64,000 nt of DNA from Actinomadura viridilutea (GCA_003001795.1 PVNI01000008.1:186001-250000), one strand, 5' to 3'; counted from the first letter of the stretch, positions 9,810 to 18,422 are shown. Made by a program: numbers and translations. Notes: a model not told the origin generated them from the sequence alone.

Positions 9810-10949
9810 GTGGCCAACGATTACTACGCGACCCTGGGAGTCCGCCGCGACGCGAGCCCGGACGAGATCAAGAAGGCGTACCGGCGGCTCGCCCGCGAGC
9901 TGCACCCGGACGTCAACCCCGATCCGGAGACCCAGGAGCGCTTCAAGGAGATCACCCAGGCGTACGAGGTGCTCTCCGACCCCAAGAAGCGGGAGATGTA
10001 CGACCTGGGCGTGGACCCGTTCGCGTCCGCGGCCTCCGGCGGAGGCGGCGGGGCGGGGCCGTTCGGCGGCGCCGGCTTCCCGTTCAGCGACATCATGGAC
10101 GCCTTCTTCGGCACGGCGTCCTCCCGCGGCCCGCGCACCCGCGCCCGGCGCGGCCGCAACGCCACGCTGCGGGTCGAGCTGGACCTCGCCGAGACCGCCT
10201 TCGGCACCACGCGCGAGCTGACCATCGACACCGCCGTGGTGTGCGCCACGTGCGAGGGCTCGGGCTGCGCGCCCGGCACCCAGCCGGAGACCTGCGACAC
10301 CTGCATGGGCCGCGGCGAGGTGCAGCAGGTGCAGCGCTCGTTCCTCGGGCAGGTGATGACGTCGCGCCCGTGCCCGCGCTGCGGCGGCTTCGGCAGCGTG
10401 ATCCGCACTCCGTGCCCGGAGTGCTCGGGCGACGGGCGGGTCCGCACCCGCCGCACCGTCAAGGTCAAGATCCCCGCGGGCGTGGAGAACGGCATCCACA
10501 TCCAGCTCGCCGGGGAGGGCGAGGTCGGCCCGGGCGGCGGCCCGCCCGGCGACCTGTTCCTGGAGATCGTCGAGAAGCCGCACCCGATCTTCGAACGGGA
10601 GGGCGACGACCTCCACTGCACCGTGCAGATCCCGATGACGGCGGCGGCCCTGGGCACCACCGTCACCATCGACACCCTGGACGGCACCGAAGAGGTCGAC
10701 ATCCGGCCCGGCACGCAGTCCGGCCAGGTCATCACCCTGTACGGGCGCGGCGTGCGGCACCTCAACGAGAGCGGCCGCGGCGACCTGATCATCCACGTCA
10801 ACGTGGAGACGCCGACCAAGCTCGACGACGAGCAGGAAGAGCTGCTGCGCCGCCTGGCCAAGCTGCGCGGCGAGGAGCGGCCGCCCGGCAAGTTCGCCCC
10901 GGGGCAGCGCAGCGTGTTCTCGCGCCTGCGGGACGTGTTCAACCAGTAG
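9810..10949 (+). CDS. dnaJ: Molecular chaperone DnaJ (hrcA-linked)
   Basis: The J domain carries HPD at residues 32-34, then comes a G/F-rich linker ([16 protein letters not shown]). Four zinc-binding CxxCxGxG repeats follow ([32 protein letters not shown]), and a C-terminal substrate domain with [19 protein letters not shown]. It is 379 residues, full length. It stimulates DnaK ATPase and delivers unfolded clients. The GTG start abuts the hrcA stop, so it is co-transcribed and under the CIRCE site. This is the second DnaJ type of actinomycetes, separate from the dnaK operon copy. Confidence 0.97.
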   Translation: MANDYYATLGVRRDASPDEIKKAYRRLARELHPDVNPDPETQERFKEITQAYEVLSDPKKREMYDLGVDPFASAASGGGGGAGPFGGAGFPFSDIMDAFFGTASSRGPRTRARRGRNATLRVELDLAETAFGTTRELTIDTAVVCATCEGSGCAPGTQPETCDTCMGRGEVQQVQRSFLGQVMTSRPCPRCGGFGSVIRTPCPECSGDGRVRTRRTVKVKIPAGVENGIHIQLAGEGEVGPGGGPPGDLFLEIVEKPHPIFEREGDDLHCTVQIPMTAAALGTTVTIDTLDGTEEVDIRPGTQSGQVITLYGRGVRHLNESGRGDLIIHVNVETPTKLDDEQEELLRRLAKLRGEERPPGKFAPGQRSVFSRLRDVFNQ

Positions 10950-10974
10950 ATCGAGCAGCAGAGCCGCGGTCATC

Positions 10975-11706
10975 GTGTCCCCTCCGGTCTTCCTGGCCGA
11001 GTCCTCCGCGTTGGAGGGCGACCGCGTGCTGCTCGACGGCCCGGAGGGGCGGCACGCCGCCGTGGTGCGGCGGCTGCGGCCCGGCGAGCGGGTCGACCTG
11101 ACCGACGGCGCGGGGCTGCTGGCCGAGTGCGTGGTGGCCGCCGCCGACCGCGCGTCCCTGACCCTGGACGTGCTGGCCCGCCGCCGCCACGAGCCCCCTC
11201 AGCCGCGTCTGGTGGTCGTCCAGGCCCTGCCCAAGGGCGACCGGGGCGAGCTCGCGGTGGAGACGATGACCGAGGCGGGCGTGGACGAGATCGTCCCGTG
11301 GTCGGCGGCCCGGTGCGTCACGCAGTGGCGCCCGGACCGCCGCGACAAGGCCCTGGGGCGCTGGCGCACCGCCGCCCGGGAGGCCGCCAAGCAGTCCCGC
11401 CGCTGCTGGCTGCCGGAGGTGCCGCCGCTGGCGGCCACCGCCGACATCGAGGCCCGCGTCGCCGCCGCGGCCTGCGCCGTCGTCCTGCACGAAGAGGCCG
11501 ACGAGCCGCTCAGCGCCCTGCGGCCGCCGGGCCGCGGCGACATCGTGGTGATCGTGGGTCCGGAGGGGGGCGTCACCCCCGAGGAGCTCGACCGCTTCGC
11601 CGCCGCCGGGGCGCGTCCGGTGCGCCTCGGCCCGACCGTTCTGCGCACCTCCACGGCGGGCGTGGCCGCCGCCGCCGTGCTGCTGGCCGCCACCGGCCGC
11701 TGGTAG
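10975..11706 (+). CDS. rsmE: 16S rRNA (uracil1498-N3)-methyltransferase RsmE
   Basis: A SPOUT-fold enzyme of 243 residues. The N-terminal PUA-like part includes FLAESSALEGDRVLLDGPEGRHAAVVRRLRPGE. The knot motifs IVGPEGGVTPEELDRF and VRLGPTVLRTSTAG bind SAM. It methylates U1498 of 16S rRNA. GTG 10975 lies 25 bp after dnaJ, so it is likely the third gene of the hrcA cluster; this order is conserved in actinomycetes. ALPKGDRGELAVETMTEAGVDEI is also typical. Confidence 0.95.
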   Translation: MSPPVFLAESSALEGDRVLLDGPEGRHAAVVRRLRPGERVDLTDGAGLLAECVVAAADRASLTLDVLARRRHEPPQPRLVVVQALPKGDRGELAVETMTEAGVDEIVPWSAARCVTQWRPDRRDKALGRWRTAAREAAKQSRRCWLPEVPPLAATADIEARVAAAACAVVLHEEADEPLSALRPPGRGDIVVIVGPEGGVTPEELDRFAAAGARPVRLGPTVLRTSTAGVAAAAVLLAATGRW

Positions 11707-11919
11707 CCCGCGTGCCGCTTGTCTGCGGCGTCCGCTCGAGGCGCCGCGCGTCACCGCCCCCAGGCTTCGGCCCGCCCGGAACGCACCGTCCGGGGACCGG
11801 CGTCGCTGACGCCCGGCCCGCCCTCCGCGCGTCCGCGCATCCCGCGGCCGTTCTCGAGGCCGGGACCGATCCCGCCTCCCCGCCGGCCCCGCGGCGAGCC
11901 GTCCCAGGGCACGCGAAAA

Positions 11920-11941
11920 GACCCCTTCGAAGGGAGGGGTC
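11920..11941 (-). terminator. Rho-independent terminator
   Basis: Read on the minus strand, GACCCCT pairs with AGGGGTC and the stem is followed by TTTTCGC. It lies about 40 bp after the stop of the membrane protein gene at 11981. The rest of the 274-bp gap after rsmE shows no gene. Confidence 0.75.
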
Positions 11942-11980
11942 GCGGCTGTGGGATTGTGCGCCGATGCGGTGACCGTCAGG

Positions 11981-12646
11981 TCACTCCGGGGCCCCGGCGG
12001 GCGCGTCCGTGGAGGGGGGAGTGGACTCGCTCGAGGTCGGATCCTCCGGCTGCTCGGTGGGGTTGTCGCCGGGGTGGGGCGGCGACGACGTGTCCGTCGG
12101 CGGCTCCGTGGGAGGCGTCGGCGACGTCGGCGGGGTCGAGCAGGAGCCCTGGGGCGGTTGCGGGGCGGGCGTGCCGCTGGCGGTCGGCTCGTCCGTCGGG
12201 GCGGTGCTGGGAGCGCACGCGGCGGAACCGCTGGCGGAAGGCGGGGCGGGGGAGGCGGACTCCGAAGGGGTCGCCTCGGGAGCGGTGCCGGACGAGGTCG
12301 GGACGCGGGTGTCGGGCGGCGCGCCGGGGTCGCCCGGCGTGAGCCCGTCCTGCGCCGTCTGCTCGTGGTCGTCGGACGCGCCGTTGCCGCCGACGGACGA
12401 CGACAGGAAGCCCAGCGTCTGCGGCGCCGACACGCCGAGGCCGGCGACCGCGACGGCGGTCGCGACCGCGAGGAGCGGACGCGCCCATTTGGCGGTGAAC
12501 CAGTCCCAGGAGAAGCGGCGACGGCGGCGCTCCTCGATGCGGCGGCGGATCTGCTCGAGCCCGTCGGCCGCGGGGGTGACCTTTTCCGCCTCCGCGTTGA
12601 GCGCACGGCGGAGGATCTCGCCGTACTCGTCGTGGGGGTCGGTCAT
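11981..12646 (-). CDS. Single-pass membrane protein with Ser/Thr/Pro-rich tail, sigma-factor partner type
   Basis: Residues 1-50 form a charged cytoplasmic part (GLEQIRRRIEERRRRRFSW). One transmembrane segment follows (PLLAVATAVAVAGLGVSA), then about 140 residues of Pro/Ser/Thr/Glu-rich low-complexity sequence outside. It lies 226 bp downstream of a SigE-type sigma gene on the same strand, the position of an anti-sigma factor. It has no zinc-binding HxxxCxxC motif. A role as sigma-factor sensor is inferred from position and topology only. Confidence 0.75.
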   Translation of the reverse strand: MTDPHDEYGEILRRALNAEAEKVTPAADGLEQIRRRIEERRRRRFSWDWFTAKWARPLLAVATAVAVAGLGVSAPQTLGFLSSSVGGNGASDDHEQTAQDGLTPGDPGAPPDTRVPTSSGTAPEATPSESASPAPPSASGSAACAPSTAPTDEPTASGTPAPQPPQGSCSTPPTSPTPPTEPPTDTSSPPHPGDNPTEQPEDPTSSESTPPSTDAPAGAPE

Positions 12647-12872
12647 GTCACTTCCGGGGCGAAGGGGGCGGCCCGCAGGCCGGTGGAGGCCCCGTCCTCC
12701 TTTCGAGTGCTCGTTCGCGAGGGCGGCCCGCAGGCACGCGACGGCGGGCGCCGTGCCGCCGTCCCGCGCGCCGGGTCGCCCCTCAGGCGCACGCCGCGAA
12801 GGACCCGCGGCGCCGCGGGTCCCCGCCTCGGCCGGCCGGGGGACCGCGCCATCCTCGGGTGCTGGGTCGAAG

Positions 12873-13481
12873 TCACGAGAGCTGCTCCAGGAAGTTGCGC
12901 AACGCGGCCATCCCGCGGGCCGTGTGGCTCTTGACGGCCCCGCGGCTGATGCCCATCGCGTCCGCGATCTCCGCTTCGGACAGGTCGGCGTAGTAGCGCA
13001 GCACCAGCGCCTCGCGCTGCCGGGCGGGCAGGCGGTGCAGCGCCTCGATCACCGCGCTGCGTTCGAGCTCGCCGATCGCCCCCGCTTCCGCGCTGGGCGC
13101 GTCCGGCAGCCCCTTGGGGGCGTACTTCTCCACCACCGCGCGGTGCCGCAGCACCGACCGCGACCGGTTGACCACCGACTGGCGCAGGTAGGACAGCGCC
13201 TTGTCGGGATCGCGCAGGCGCCGCCAGCCGGCGTGCATGGCGACGAAGGCGTCCTGGACGACCTCTTCGGCCGTCCCGGCGTCGCGCACGAGCATCGCGG
13301 CGAGCCGTACCAGCGAACGGTAGTTGGCGCTGTAGAGGGCGGTCACCGCCTGATCGGCATCCCAGGCGACGGCCACCGCCCCCGCCGTGCCCCTGGCCAC
13401 GAGGGTCTCGGTCACGTCTGTGGGACGCGCGCCCTCGTCGTCCGGTTTACGAAAGGGCATCTTCTGCTCAGCCTCGGTCAC
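12873..13481 (-). CDS. SigE-family (SigM-like) ECF sigma factor
   Basis: About 202 residues. Region 2: VTALYSANYRSLVRLAAMLVRDAGTAEEVVQDAFVAMHAGW. Region 4: LHRLPARQREALVLRYYADLSEAEIADAMGISRGAVKSH, the typical ECF helix-turn-helix. It belongs to the actinobacterial SigE/SigM-type group that usually lacks a classic zinc anti-sigma factor. Start options are GTG 13481 (weak GAGGCGG site, chosen) and ATG 13460. Upstream in-frame sequence is non-coding-like. The membrane protein encoded next is its probable partner. Confidence 0.9.
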   Translation of the reverse strand: MTEAEQKMPFRKPDDEGARPTDVTETLVARGTAGAVAVAWDADQAVTALYSANYRSLVRLAAMLVRDAGTAEEVVQDAFVAMHAGWRRLRDPDKALSYLRQSVVNRSRSVLRHRAVVEKYAPKGLPDAPSAEAGAIGELERSAVIEALHRLPARQREALVLRYYADLSEAEIADAMGISRGAVKSHTARGMAALRNFLEQLS

Positions 13482-13800
13482 TATCCGCCGCCTCTGCCGT
13501 CCTCCGGCCGCCCGTTCGGACGGGCGCCGTCGGCGCGGCATGCATGGCGAACCCGACCGGCCGACACGGCGGGAGCGCAGGGGTTTCGAACCGGGGGTAC
13601 GCCAGGTTGCAACCTTAATCCAGCGGACCGGTCGATTGCGGCCGTTCCGCCATTGCTTGATCAGCGACCCTATCCAGCGGAGGCGGCTTCGGCCATGCCC
13701 TCGGCCATGCCCTCGGTCGTGCGCCCTCGCCGCGCGCTGCGGACCGCGCGCGCCCGAGGCCGTCTCGATAGGATTCGGGCACCATCGCGGAGGGAGACCG
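13482..13800. other. Divergent intergenic region (sigma factor / HIT)
   Basis: 319 bp between oppositely directed genes. I see a short direct repeat TCGGCCATGCCC around 13690-13715, two copies of ATCCAGCGGA (near 13619 and 13672), and a GGTTGCAACC palindrome near 13604. No gene is convincing. The palindrome could belong to a sigma-factor promoter, but this is a guess. Confidence 0.4.
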
Positions 13801-14145
13801 ATGACCGACTGCCTGTTCTGCAAAATCGTTTCGGGCGAGGTGCCCGCGAAGGTCGTCCGCGAGTCGGCGCGGACGGTGGCGTTCCGCGACATCAACCCGC
13901 AGGCCCCCACGCACGTCCTGGTGATCCCCCGCGAGCACCACTCCACCGTGGCCGAGCTGGCCGCCGCCGACGCCGACGTGCTCGCGGAGGTGCTGCGCGA
14001 GGCCCACCAGGTGGCCGTGGACGAGGGCATCGCCGAGAGCGGCTACCGGGTGGTGTTCAACACCGGCCCCCAGGCGGGGCAGACGGTCTTCCACGTGCAC
14101 GCGCACGTCCTCGGCGGGCGCGGCCTGAACTGGCCGCCCGGCTGA
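13801..14145 (+). CDS. HIT family protein (HINT-like nucleotide hydrolase)
   Basis: 114 residues, start ATG 13801 after GGAGGGAGACCG. The N-terminal CLFCKIVSGEVPAKVV and the histidine triad HVHAHVLGG near residue 100 place it in the HINT branch, which hydrolyses AMP-lysine, AMP-NH2 and related adenylates. Cys4 and Cys7 resemble the zinc ligands of the branch, though the further ligands are not obvious. Its location directly upstream of phoH is conserved in actinomycetes. Confidence 0.93.
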   Translation: MTDCLFCKIVSGEVPAKVVRESARTVAFRDINPQAPTHVLVIPREHHSTVAELAAADADVLAEVLREAHQVAVDEGIAESGYRVVFNTGPQAGQTVFHVHAHVLGGRGLNWPPG

Positions 14146-14292
14146 CGGCCCGCGCCGCCTTTTCCCGGGCGGCGCCCGCGCCCGCCCGAAATGCGGCGGC
14201 GTGATGTCGGTCGCGGCCAGTAGCATGGGGACTGACAATCGTGGAAACCCGGTGATAGAAGGCAGGTCGAAAGAGGCCGCAAGGCCCGGCTG

Positions 14293-16356
14293 ATGGTCGA
14301 TTCAACTCGCCTGGAGCGCGCCGACCGAGCGGAGCAGCGCTCCCAGATCAAGATCGTGGTGCCGGACGACCACTCCATGGTGAGCCTGCTGGGCTCCCGG
14401 GACGAGTTGCTCCACGTCATCGAACGCGCGTTCCGCAGCGACATCCACGTCCGCGGCAACGAGATCACCGTGACCGGGGCGGCGTGGGAGACGGAGCTGG
14501 TCTCCCGCCTGTTCTCCGAGCTGATCGAGCTGCTGCAGGGCGGGACCACGCTCACCCCCGACGCCGTGGAGCGCAGCCTGGCGATGCTGCGGAGCCAGAC
14601 CGAGGAGCGCCCCGCCGAGGTGCTCACCCTGGACGTGCTGTCGAGCCGGGGCCGCACCATCCGCCCCAAGACCCTCAACCAGAAGCGGTACGTCGACGCG
14701 ATCGACAAGCACACGATCGTGTTCGGCATCGGCCCGGCGGGCACCGGCAAGACCTACCTGGCGATGGCCAAGGCGGTCCGGGCGCTGCAGGACAAGCAGG
14801 TCAACCGGATCATCCTGACCCGTCCGGCGGTGGAGGCGGGCGAGCGCCTGGGCTTTCTGCCCGGCACGCTCTACGAGAAGATCGACCCGTACCTGCGGCC
14901 GCTCTACGACGCCCTCCACGACATGGTCGACCCCGACTCCATCCCGCGCCTGATGGCGGCCGGGACGATCGAGGTCGCCCCCCTGGCGTACATGAGGGGC
15001 CGGGCGCAGCCCGTTCACGCCGCGGTCATGACGCCCTCCGGGTGGCGTCCCATCGGGGAGCTGCAGGTCGGCGACCTCGTCATCGGCTCCGACGGCGAGC
15101 CGACCCCGGTGCTCGGCGTCTACCCGCAGGGCGAGAAGGAGATCTTCCGGCTGACGGCCGATGACGGGGCGTCCACCCTGTGCACGGCCGACCACCTGTG
15201 GACCGTCGCCGTCCGCGGGGACGGGCGCGCCGGCGGGCCGCCGCGCGTCCTCGAGACGCGCGAGATCATCGAGGGGCTGCGCGCCGGGCGCGCGTACGAG
15301 CTGCCGCTGCTGAGCCGGCCGTTGGCCTTCCCGGCCCGCGACCTGCCGGCGGACCCGTACGCCCTCGGCCTGCTGCTCGCCGAGGGCCGCCCGGCGGACG
15401 CCGCCGTGCCGGCCGCCCGCCCGCGCGCCGGCGCCGGGCGCGCCGTCGGCCTCGCGGGGGCACCCGGGCCGGTCGCCACCCTGGAGCAGCCGGTCGCGGC
15501 GATCGCGCACGGTCCGGAGCCGTCCGTCGCGGACCCGGCGGTCGGGGCCGTCCCCGAGGCGTACCTCTACAACGCGGCCCTCTACAACACGGCCCTCTAC
15601 AACACGGCGGAGGTGCGGCTCGCGGTCCTCCAGGGGCTGCTGGACGCCGGCGGCGACCCCGTCGTCCGGCAGGACGGCACGGGCGCCGTCCGCTACCCGG
15701 CCCCCTCGGAGCGGCTGCGGGACGACGTGCTGTTCCTCGTCCGGTCGCTGGGAGGCGTCGCCTTCCCCGCCCGGACGGGCGCGGCGGCGCGCCACGGCCA
15801 CGACGCGCACATCCTCGACATCCGGCTGCCGGAGGGGGTCGAGCCGTTCCGGCTGGAGCGCAAGCGCGACGCGTACCGCGCCGCCGCGGGCGCCCGGCCG
15901 ACGCGGTTCATCGACGCGATCGAGCCCGTCGGCTCCGCCGAGGCGGTGTGCATCCAGGTGGCGGCCGCGGACTCCCTCTACGTCACGGAGGACTTCCTCC
16001 TGACGCACAACACCCTCAACGACTCGTTCATCATCCTGGACGAGGCGCAGAACACCACGCCCGAGCAGATGAAGATGTTCCTGACCCGGCTGGGCTTCGG
16101 GTCGAAGGTGGTCGTCACCGGCGACGTCACCCAGGTCGACCTGCCGGGCGGGCAGCAGAGCGGGCTGCGCGTCGTGCAGGAGATCCTCGACGGCATCGAC
16201 GACATCCACTTCTGCCGGCTCACCAGCCACGACGTCGTCCGGCACAAGCTGGTGACCGAGATCGTGGACGCCTACAACCGCTACGACGAGTCGCGGCTGT
16301 CGGGCATCGACAAGGGCGCGGCCGAGCGCGGGACCTCCCGCAAGCGGAGACGGTAG
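14293..16356 (+). CDS. phoH: PhoH-like ATPase interrupted by an intein
   Basis: The 687-residue product comprises a 351-residue PhoH host split by a 336-residue intein (residues 238-573). The N-terminal half has a KH-like region and then a Walker A GPAGTGKTY and ILTRPAVEAGERLGFLPG. The C-terminal half has Walker B SFIILDEAQN and GDVTQVDLPGGQQSG. PhoH is a P-loop NTPase fused or linked to RNA metabolism; with ybeY directly downstream it probably serves rRNA maturation. The intein sits between GR and TLNDSF, just before Walker B, a conserved catalytic site. Splicing must occur to rebuild an active ATPase. Start ATG 14293 follows CAAGGCCCGGCTG. Confidence 0.95.
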   Translation: MVDSTRLERADRAEQRSQIKIVVPDDHSMVSLLGSRDELLHVIERAFRSDIHVRGNEITVTGAAWETELVSRLFSELIELLQGGTTLTPDAVERSLAMLRSQTEERPAEVLTLDVLSSRGRTIRPKTLNQKRYVDAIDKHTIVFGIGPAGTGKTYLAMAKAVRALQDKQVNRIILTRPAVEAGERLGFLPGTLYEKIDPYLRPLYDALHDMVDPDSIPRLMAAGTIEVAPLAYMRGRAQPVHAAVMTPSGWRPIGELQVGDLVIGSDGEPTPVLGVYPQGEKEIFRLTADDGASTLCTADHLWTVAVRGDGRAGGPPRVLETREIIEGLRAGRAYELPLLSRPLAFPARDLPADPYALGLLLAEGRPADAAVPAARPRAGAGRAVGLAGAPGPVATLEQPVAAIAHGPEPSVADPAVGAVPEAYLYNAALYNTALYNTAEVRLAVLQGLLDAGGDPVVRQDGTGAVRYPAPSERLRDDVLFLVRSLGGVAFPARTGAAARHGHDAHILDIRLPEGVEPFRLERKRDAYRAAAGARPTRFIDAIEPVGSAEAVCIQVAAADSLYVTEDFLLTHNTLNDSFIILDEAQNTTPEQMKMFLTRLGFGSKVVVTGDVTQVDLPGGQQSGLRVVQEILDGIDDIHFCRLTSHDVVRHKLVTEIVDAYNRYDESRLSGIDKGAAERGTSRKRRR
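15004..16011 (+). mobile_element. Class 3 intein in PhoH with decayed LAGLIDADG endonuclease
   Basis: Begins with Ala instead of Cys/Ser and ends THN, followed by Thr. Block A: AVMTPSGWRPIGELQVGDLVIGS. Block B: TLCTADHLWTV, giving T61-x-x-H64 and W66. Blocks F/G: AVCIQVAAADSLYVTEDFLLTHN, giving C316, T334, H335, N336. The noncontiguous Trp-Cys-Thr set with Ala1 defines class 3 inteins, in which the block F Cys starts splicing. Between the blocks are relics of two LAGLIDADG motifs (YALGLLLAEG, 119-128; VRLAVLQGLLDAGG, 204-217), separated by Ala/Pro/Gly-rich sequence and with Glu and Gly in place of the two catalytic Asp. The endonuclease is therefore probably dead while splicing should persist. 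Confidence 0.93.
15564..15608 (+). repeat. 15-bp tandem triplication inside the intein
   Basis: Three 15-bp units, CCTCTACAACGCGGC then two identical CCTCTACAACACGGC, encode LYNAA-LYNTA-LYNTA just before the second LAGLIDADG relic. Typical endonuclease inteins have a single YLYN here. Confidence 0.9.
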
Positions 16357-16830
16357 ATGAGCATCGAGGTGCTGAACGAGTCCGGCGTGCAGGTCGACGA
16401 GCAGGAGCTGGTCGCGCTGGCCCGGCACGTGCTGGACGGCATGCGGGTGCACCCGCTGGCCGAGCTGTCGGTGCTGCTCGTGGACGAGGCCGCCATGAGC
16501 GAGCTGCACGAGAAGTGGATGGGCGAGCCCGGCCCCACCGACGTGCTGGCCTTCCCGATGGACGAGCTGCGCCCCGGGCACATGCCCGGCGACGACGAGG
16601 ACGAGCCCGACCCCGGGCTGCTCGGCGACGTCGTCCTGTGCCCGGCGGTGGCCGCGCGGCAGGCCGCGCAGGCGGGCCACAGCACCGAGGACGAGCTGCG
16701 GCTGCTGTGCACCCACGGCATCCTGCACCTGCTCGGCTACGACCACGCCGAGCCCGAGGAGCACAAGGAGATGTTCGGACTGCAGGCCGAGCTGCTGAAC
16801 TCCTGGCGGGCCAAGCGCGCGAACCGATGA
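16357..16830 (+). CDS. ybeY: Endoribonuclease YbeY (16S rRNA maturation)
   Basis: 157 residues. The zinc-binding HGxxHLxGxDH motif is present as [11 protein letters not shown], followed by the third-ligand region EPEEH. The N-terminal half has [34 protein letters not shown], the conserved TDVLSFP strand. It is a single-strand endoribonuclease needed for 16S rRNA 3' processing and ribosome quality control. ATG 16357 directly follows the phoH stop, so the two are translated from one message. Confidence 0.97.
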   Translation: MSIEVLNESGVQVDEQELVALARHVLDGMRVHPLAELSVLLVDEAAMSELHEKWMGEPGPTDVLAFPMDELRPGHMPGDDEDEPDPGLLGDVVLCPAVAARQAAQAGHSTEDELRLLCTHGILHLLGYDHAEPEEHKEMFGLQAELLNSWRAKRANR

Positions 16831-17070
16831 ACGCGGCCGGGCGCCCGCCCCGACGGGCGGACCAGCGGCGGAGCCCTCGGGCGCCGTCCCCGCGACACCG
16901 CCCGCGATCCGCCGCGCCCGCGCTCGCCTCGGTCCCGAGCCTCCCGATCGAAGGCGTCCCGGTCCGCGCCGGGGCGTCCGCACGGCACGGCCGCGCGAAC
17001 GGCGCCGCCCGGTGTGTGGCGGCGCCGAGCGTGGGGATGGCGTCTCACGGGGGGTGAGCGGAGCGGCGTC

Positions 17071-18381
17071 ATGAACACTGCTCAGGGATGGCTGCTCGGC
17101 ACGGCGGCGGGGCTGGTGGTCCTGGCCGGATTGCTGGCGGGGACCGAGTCGGCGCTGGCCCGGGTGTCGCGCGTCCGGGTGCAGGAGCTGCTGCGCGAGG
17201 GGCGGCGCGGCGCCCGGCGGCTGGCCGAGGTGGTCGCCGACCCGGCGCGCTACGTCAACATGGTCCTGCTGCTGCGCATCAGCTGCGAGCTGGTGGCGAC
17301 CGTGCTGGTCGCCGACCTGTGCATCGCCTGGCTGGACGAGACGTGGCGGGCGTACGTGGTGGCCGCCGCCATCATGATCGTGGTGAGCTACGTGGCGGTC
17401 GGGGTGGGCCCGCGGACGCTGGGCCTGCAGCACGCCGACCGGGTCGCGCTGGTCGGGGCGGCGGTGATCCACCCGGTGACGCGGGTGTTCGGGCCGCTGC
17501 CGCGGCTGCTGATCGCGCTGGGCAACGCGCTCACGCCCGGGCGCGGCTTCCGGGAGGGCCCGTTCGCCTCCGAGGCGGAGCTGCGCGACCTGGTGGACCT
17601 GGCCGAGCAGCGCAGCCTGATCGAGCCGGGCGAGCGGCAGATGATCCACTCGGTGTTCGAGCTGGGCGACACGCTGGTGCGCGAGGTCATGGTGCCGCGC
17701 ACCGACATCGTGTTCATCGAGCGCGGCAAGACCCTGCGGCAGGCGATGTCGCTGGCGCTGCGCAGCGGCTTCTCCCGCATCCCGGTGGTGGGGGAGAACG
17801 AGGACGACGTCGTCGGCATCGCCTACCTCAAGGACGTGGTGCGCCGCGTGCACGAGAACCCCCGCGGGGAGACCACCGAGCTGGTCTCGTCGGTGATGCG
17901 CCCGGCCACCTACGTGCCCGACAGCAAGCCCATCGACGAGCTGCTGCGCGAGATGCAGGCCCGGCAGATCCACCTCGCCGTGGTCATCGACGAGTACGGC
18001 GGCACCGCCGGGCTGGTCACCATCGAGGACATCCTCGAGGAGATCGTCGGGGAGATCGCCGACGAGTACGACGTCGAGGCGCCCCGGGTGGAGTGGCTGG
18101 ACGACGACACCGCCCGGGTCACCGCCCGGCTGCCCGTGGAGGACCTGGCCGAGCTGTTCGGCGTGGAGATCGACGTCGAGGGGGTCGAGACGGTCGGCGG
18201 GCTGCTGGCGCACGCGCTCGGCCGCGTCCCCATCGAAGGGGCCACCGCCGAGGTGGCGGGGCTGACACTGCGCGCCGAGAGCATCGCCGGGCGGCGCAAC
18301 CGGATCGGGACGGTGCTGGTGCGGCGCGTCCGCGCCGAGCCGCAGGAGGAGGTCCCCGAACGCGCCGAGTCGGCCACCTGA
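17071..18381 (+). CDS. CorC/HlyC-type (DUF21 + CBS pair) membrane protein
   Basis: 437 residues from ATG 17071. The DUF21 membrane domain covers residues 1-150 (WLLGTAAGLVVLAGLLAGTESALARVSR; VVAAAIMIVVSYVAVGVGPRTLGLQ). Two CBS motifs follow at about residues 205-330 (VPRTDIVFIERGKTLRQAMSLAL; IHLAVVIDEYGGTAGLVTIEDILEEIVGEI), then a CorC_HlyC C-terminal domain (RVTARLPVEDLAELFGVEI). The family is linked to Mg2+/Co2+ efflux or magnesium homeostasis; hemolysin is a historic name. It sits between ybeY and era in many actinomycetes. The 240-bp gap after ybeY holds only an Arg/Pro-rich open frame at 16827-17057 that I do not trust. Confidence 0.93.
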   Translation: MNTAQGWLLGTAAGLVVLAGLLAGTESALARVSRVRVQELLREGRRGARRLAEVVADPARYVNMVLLLRISCELVATVLVADLCIAWLDETWRAYVVAAAIMIVVSYVAVGVGPRTLGLQHADRVALVGAAVIHPVTRVFGPLPRLLIALGNALTPGRGFREGPFASEAELRDLVDLAEQRSLIEPGERQMIHSVFELGDTLVREVMVPRTDIVFIERGKTLRQAMSLALRSGFSRIPVVGENEDDVVGIAYLKDVVRRVHENPRGETTELVSSVMRPATYVPDSKPIDELLREMQARQIHLAVVIDEYGGTAGLVTIEDILEEIVGEIADEYDVEAPRVEWLDDDTARVTARLPVEDLAELFGVEIDVEGVETVGGLLAHALGRVPIEGATAEVAGLTLRAESIAGRRNRIGTVLVRRVRAEPQEEVPERAESAT

Positions 18382-18422
18382 CCGCCGCGGGCCGTGCTCG
18401 GCGGGGCCGCCCGGCGGGCCGG

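Noticed and set aside
13560..13640. Possible tRNA: TTCGAA flanked by G and C runs (GGTTTCGAACC)
   Set aside because: The putative T-stem arms do not pair on either strand and no acceptor or anticodon stem can be built.
12009..14204. Long plus-strand frame opposite the sigma factor and membrane protein
   Set aside because: Antisense of two recognisable genes; no ribosome-binding site or domain.
15564..15608. Three 15-bp units considered as CRISPR or mobile-element repeats
   Set aside because: No spacers; all units are in frame within the intein gene.
16827..17057. Small frame overlapping the ybeY stop by ATGA (76 codons)
   Set aside because: Arg/Pro/Ala-rich without hydrophobic pattern or homology; overlap alone is not enough.
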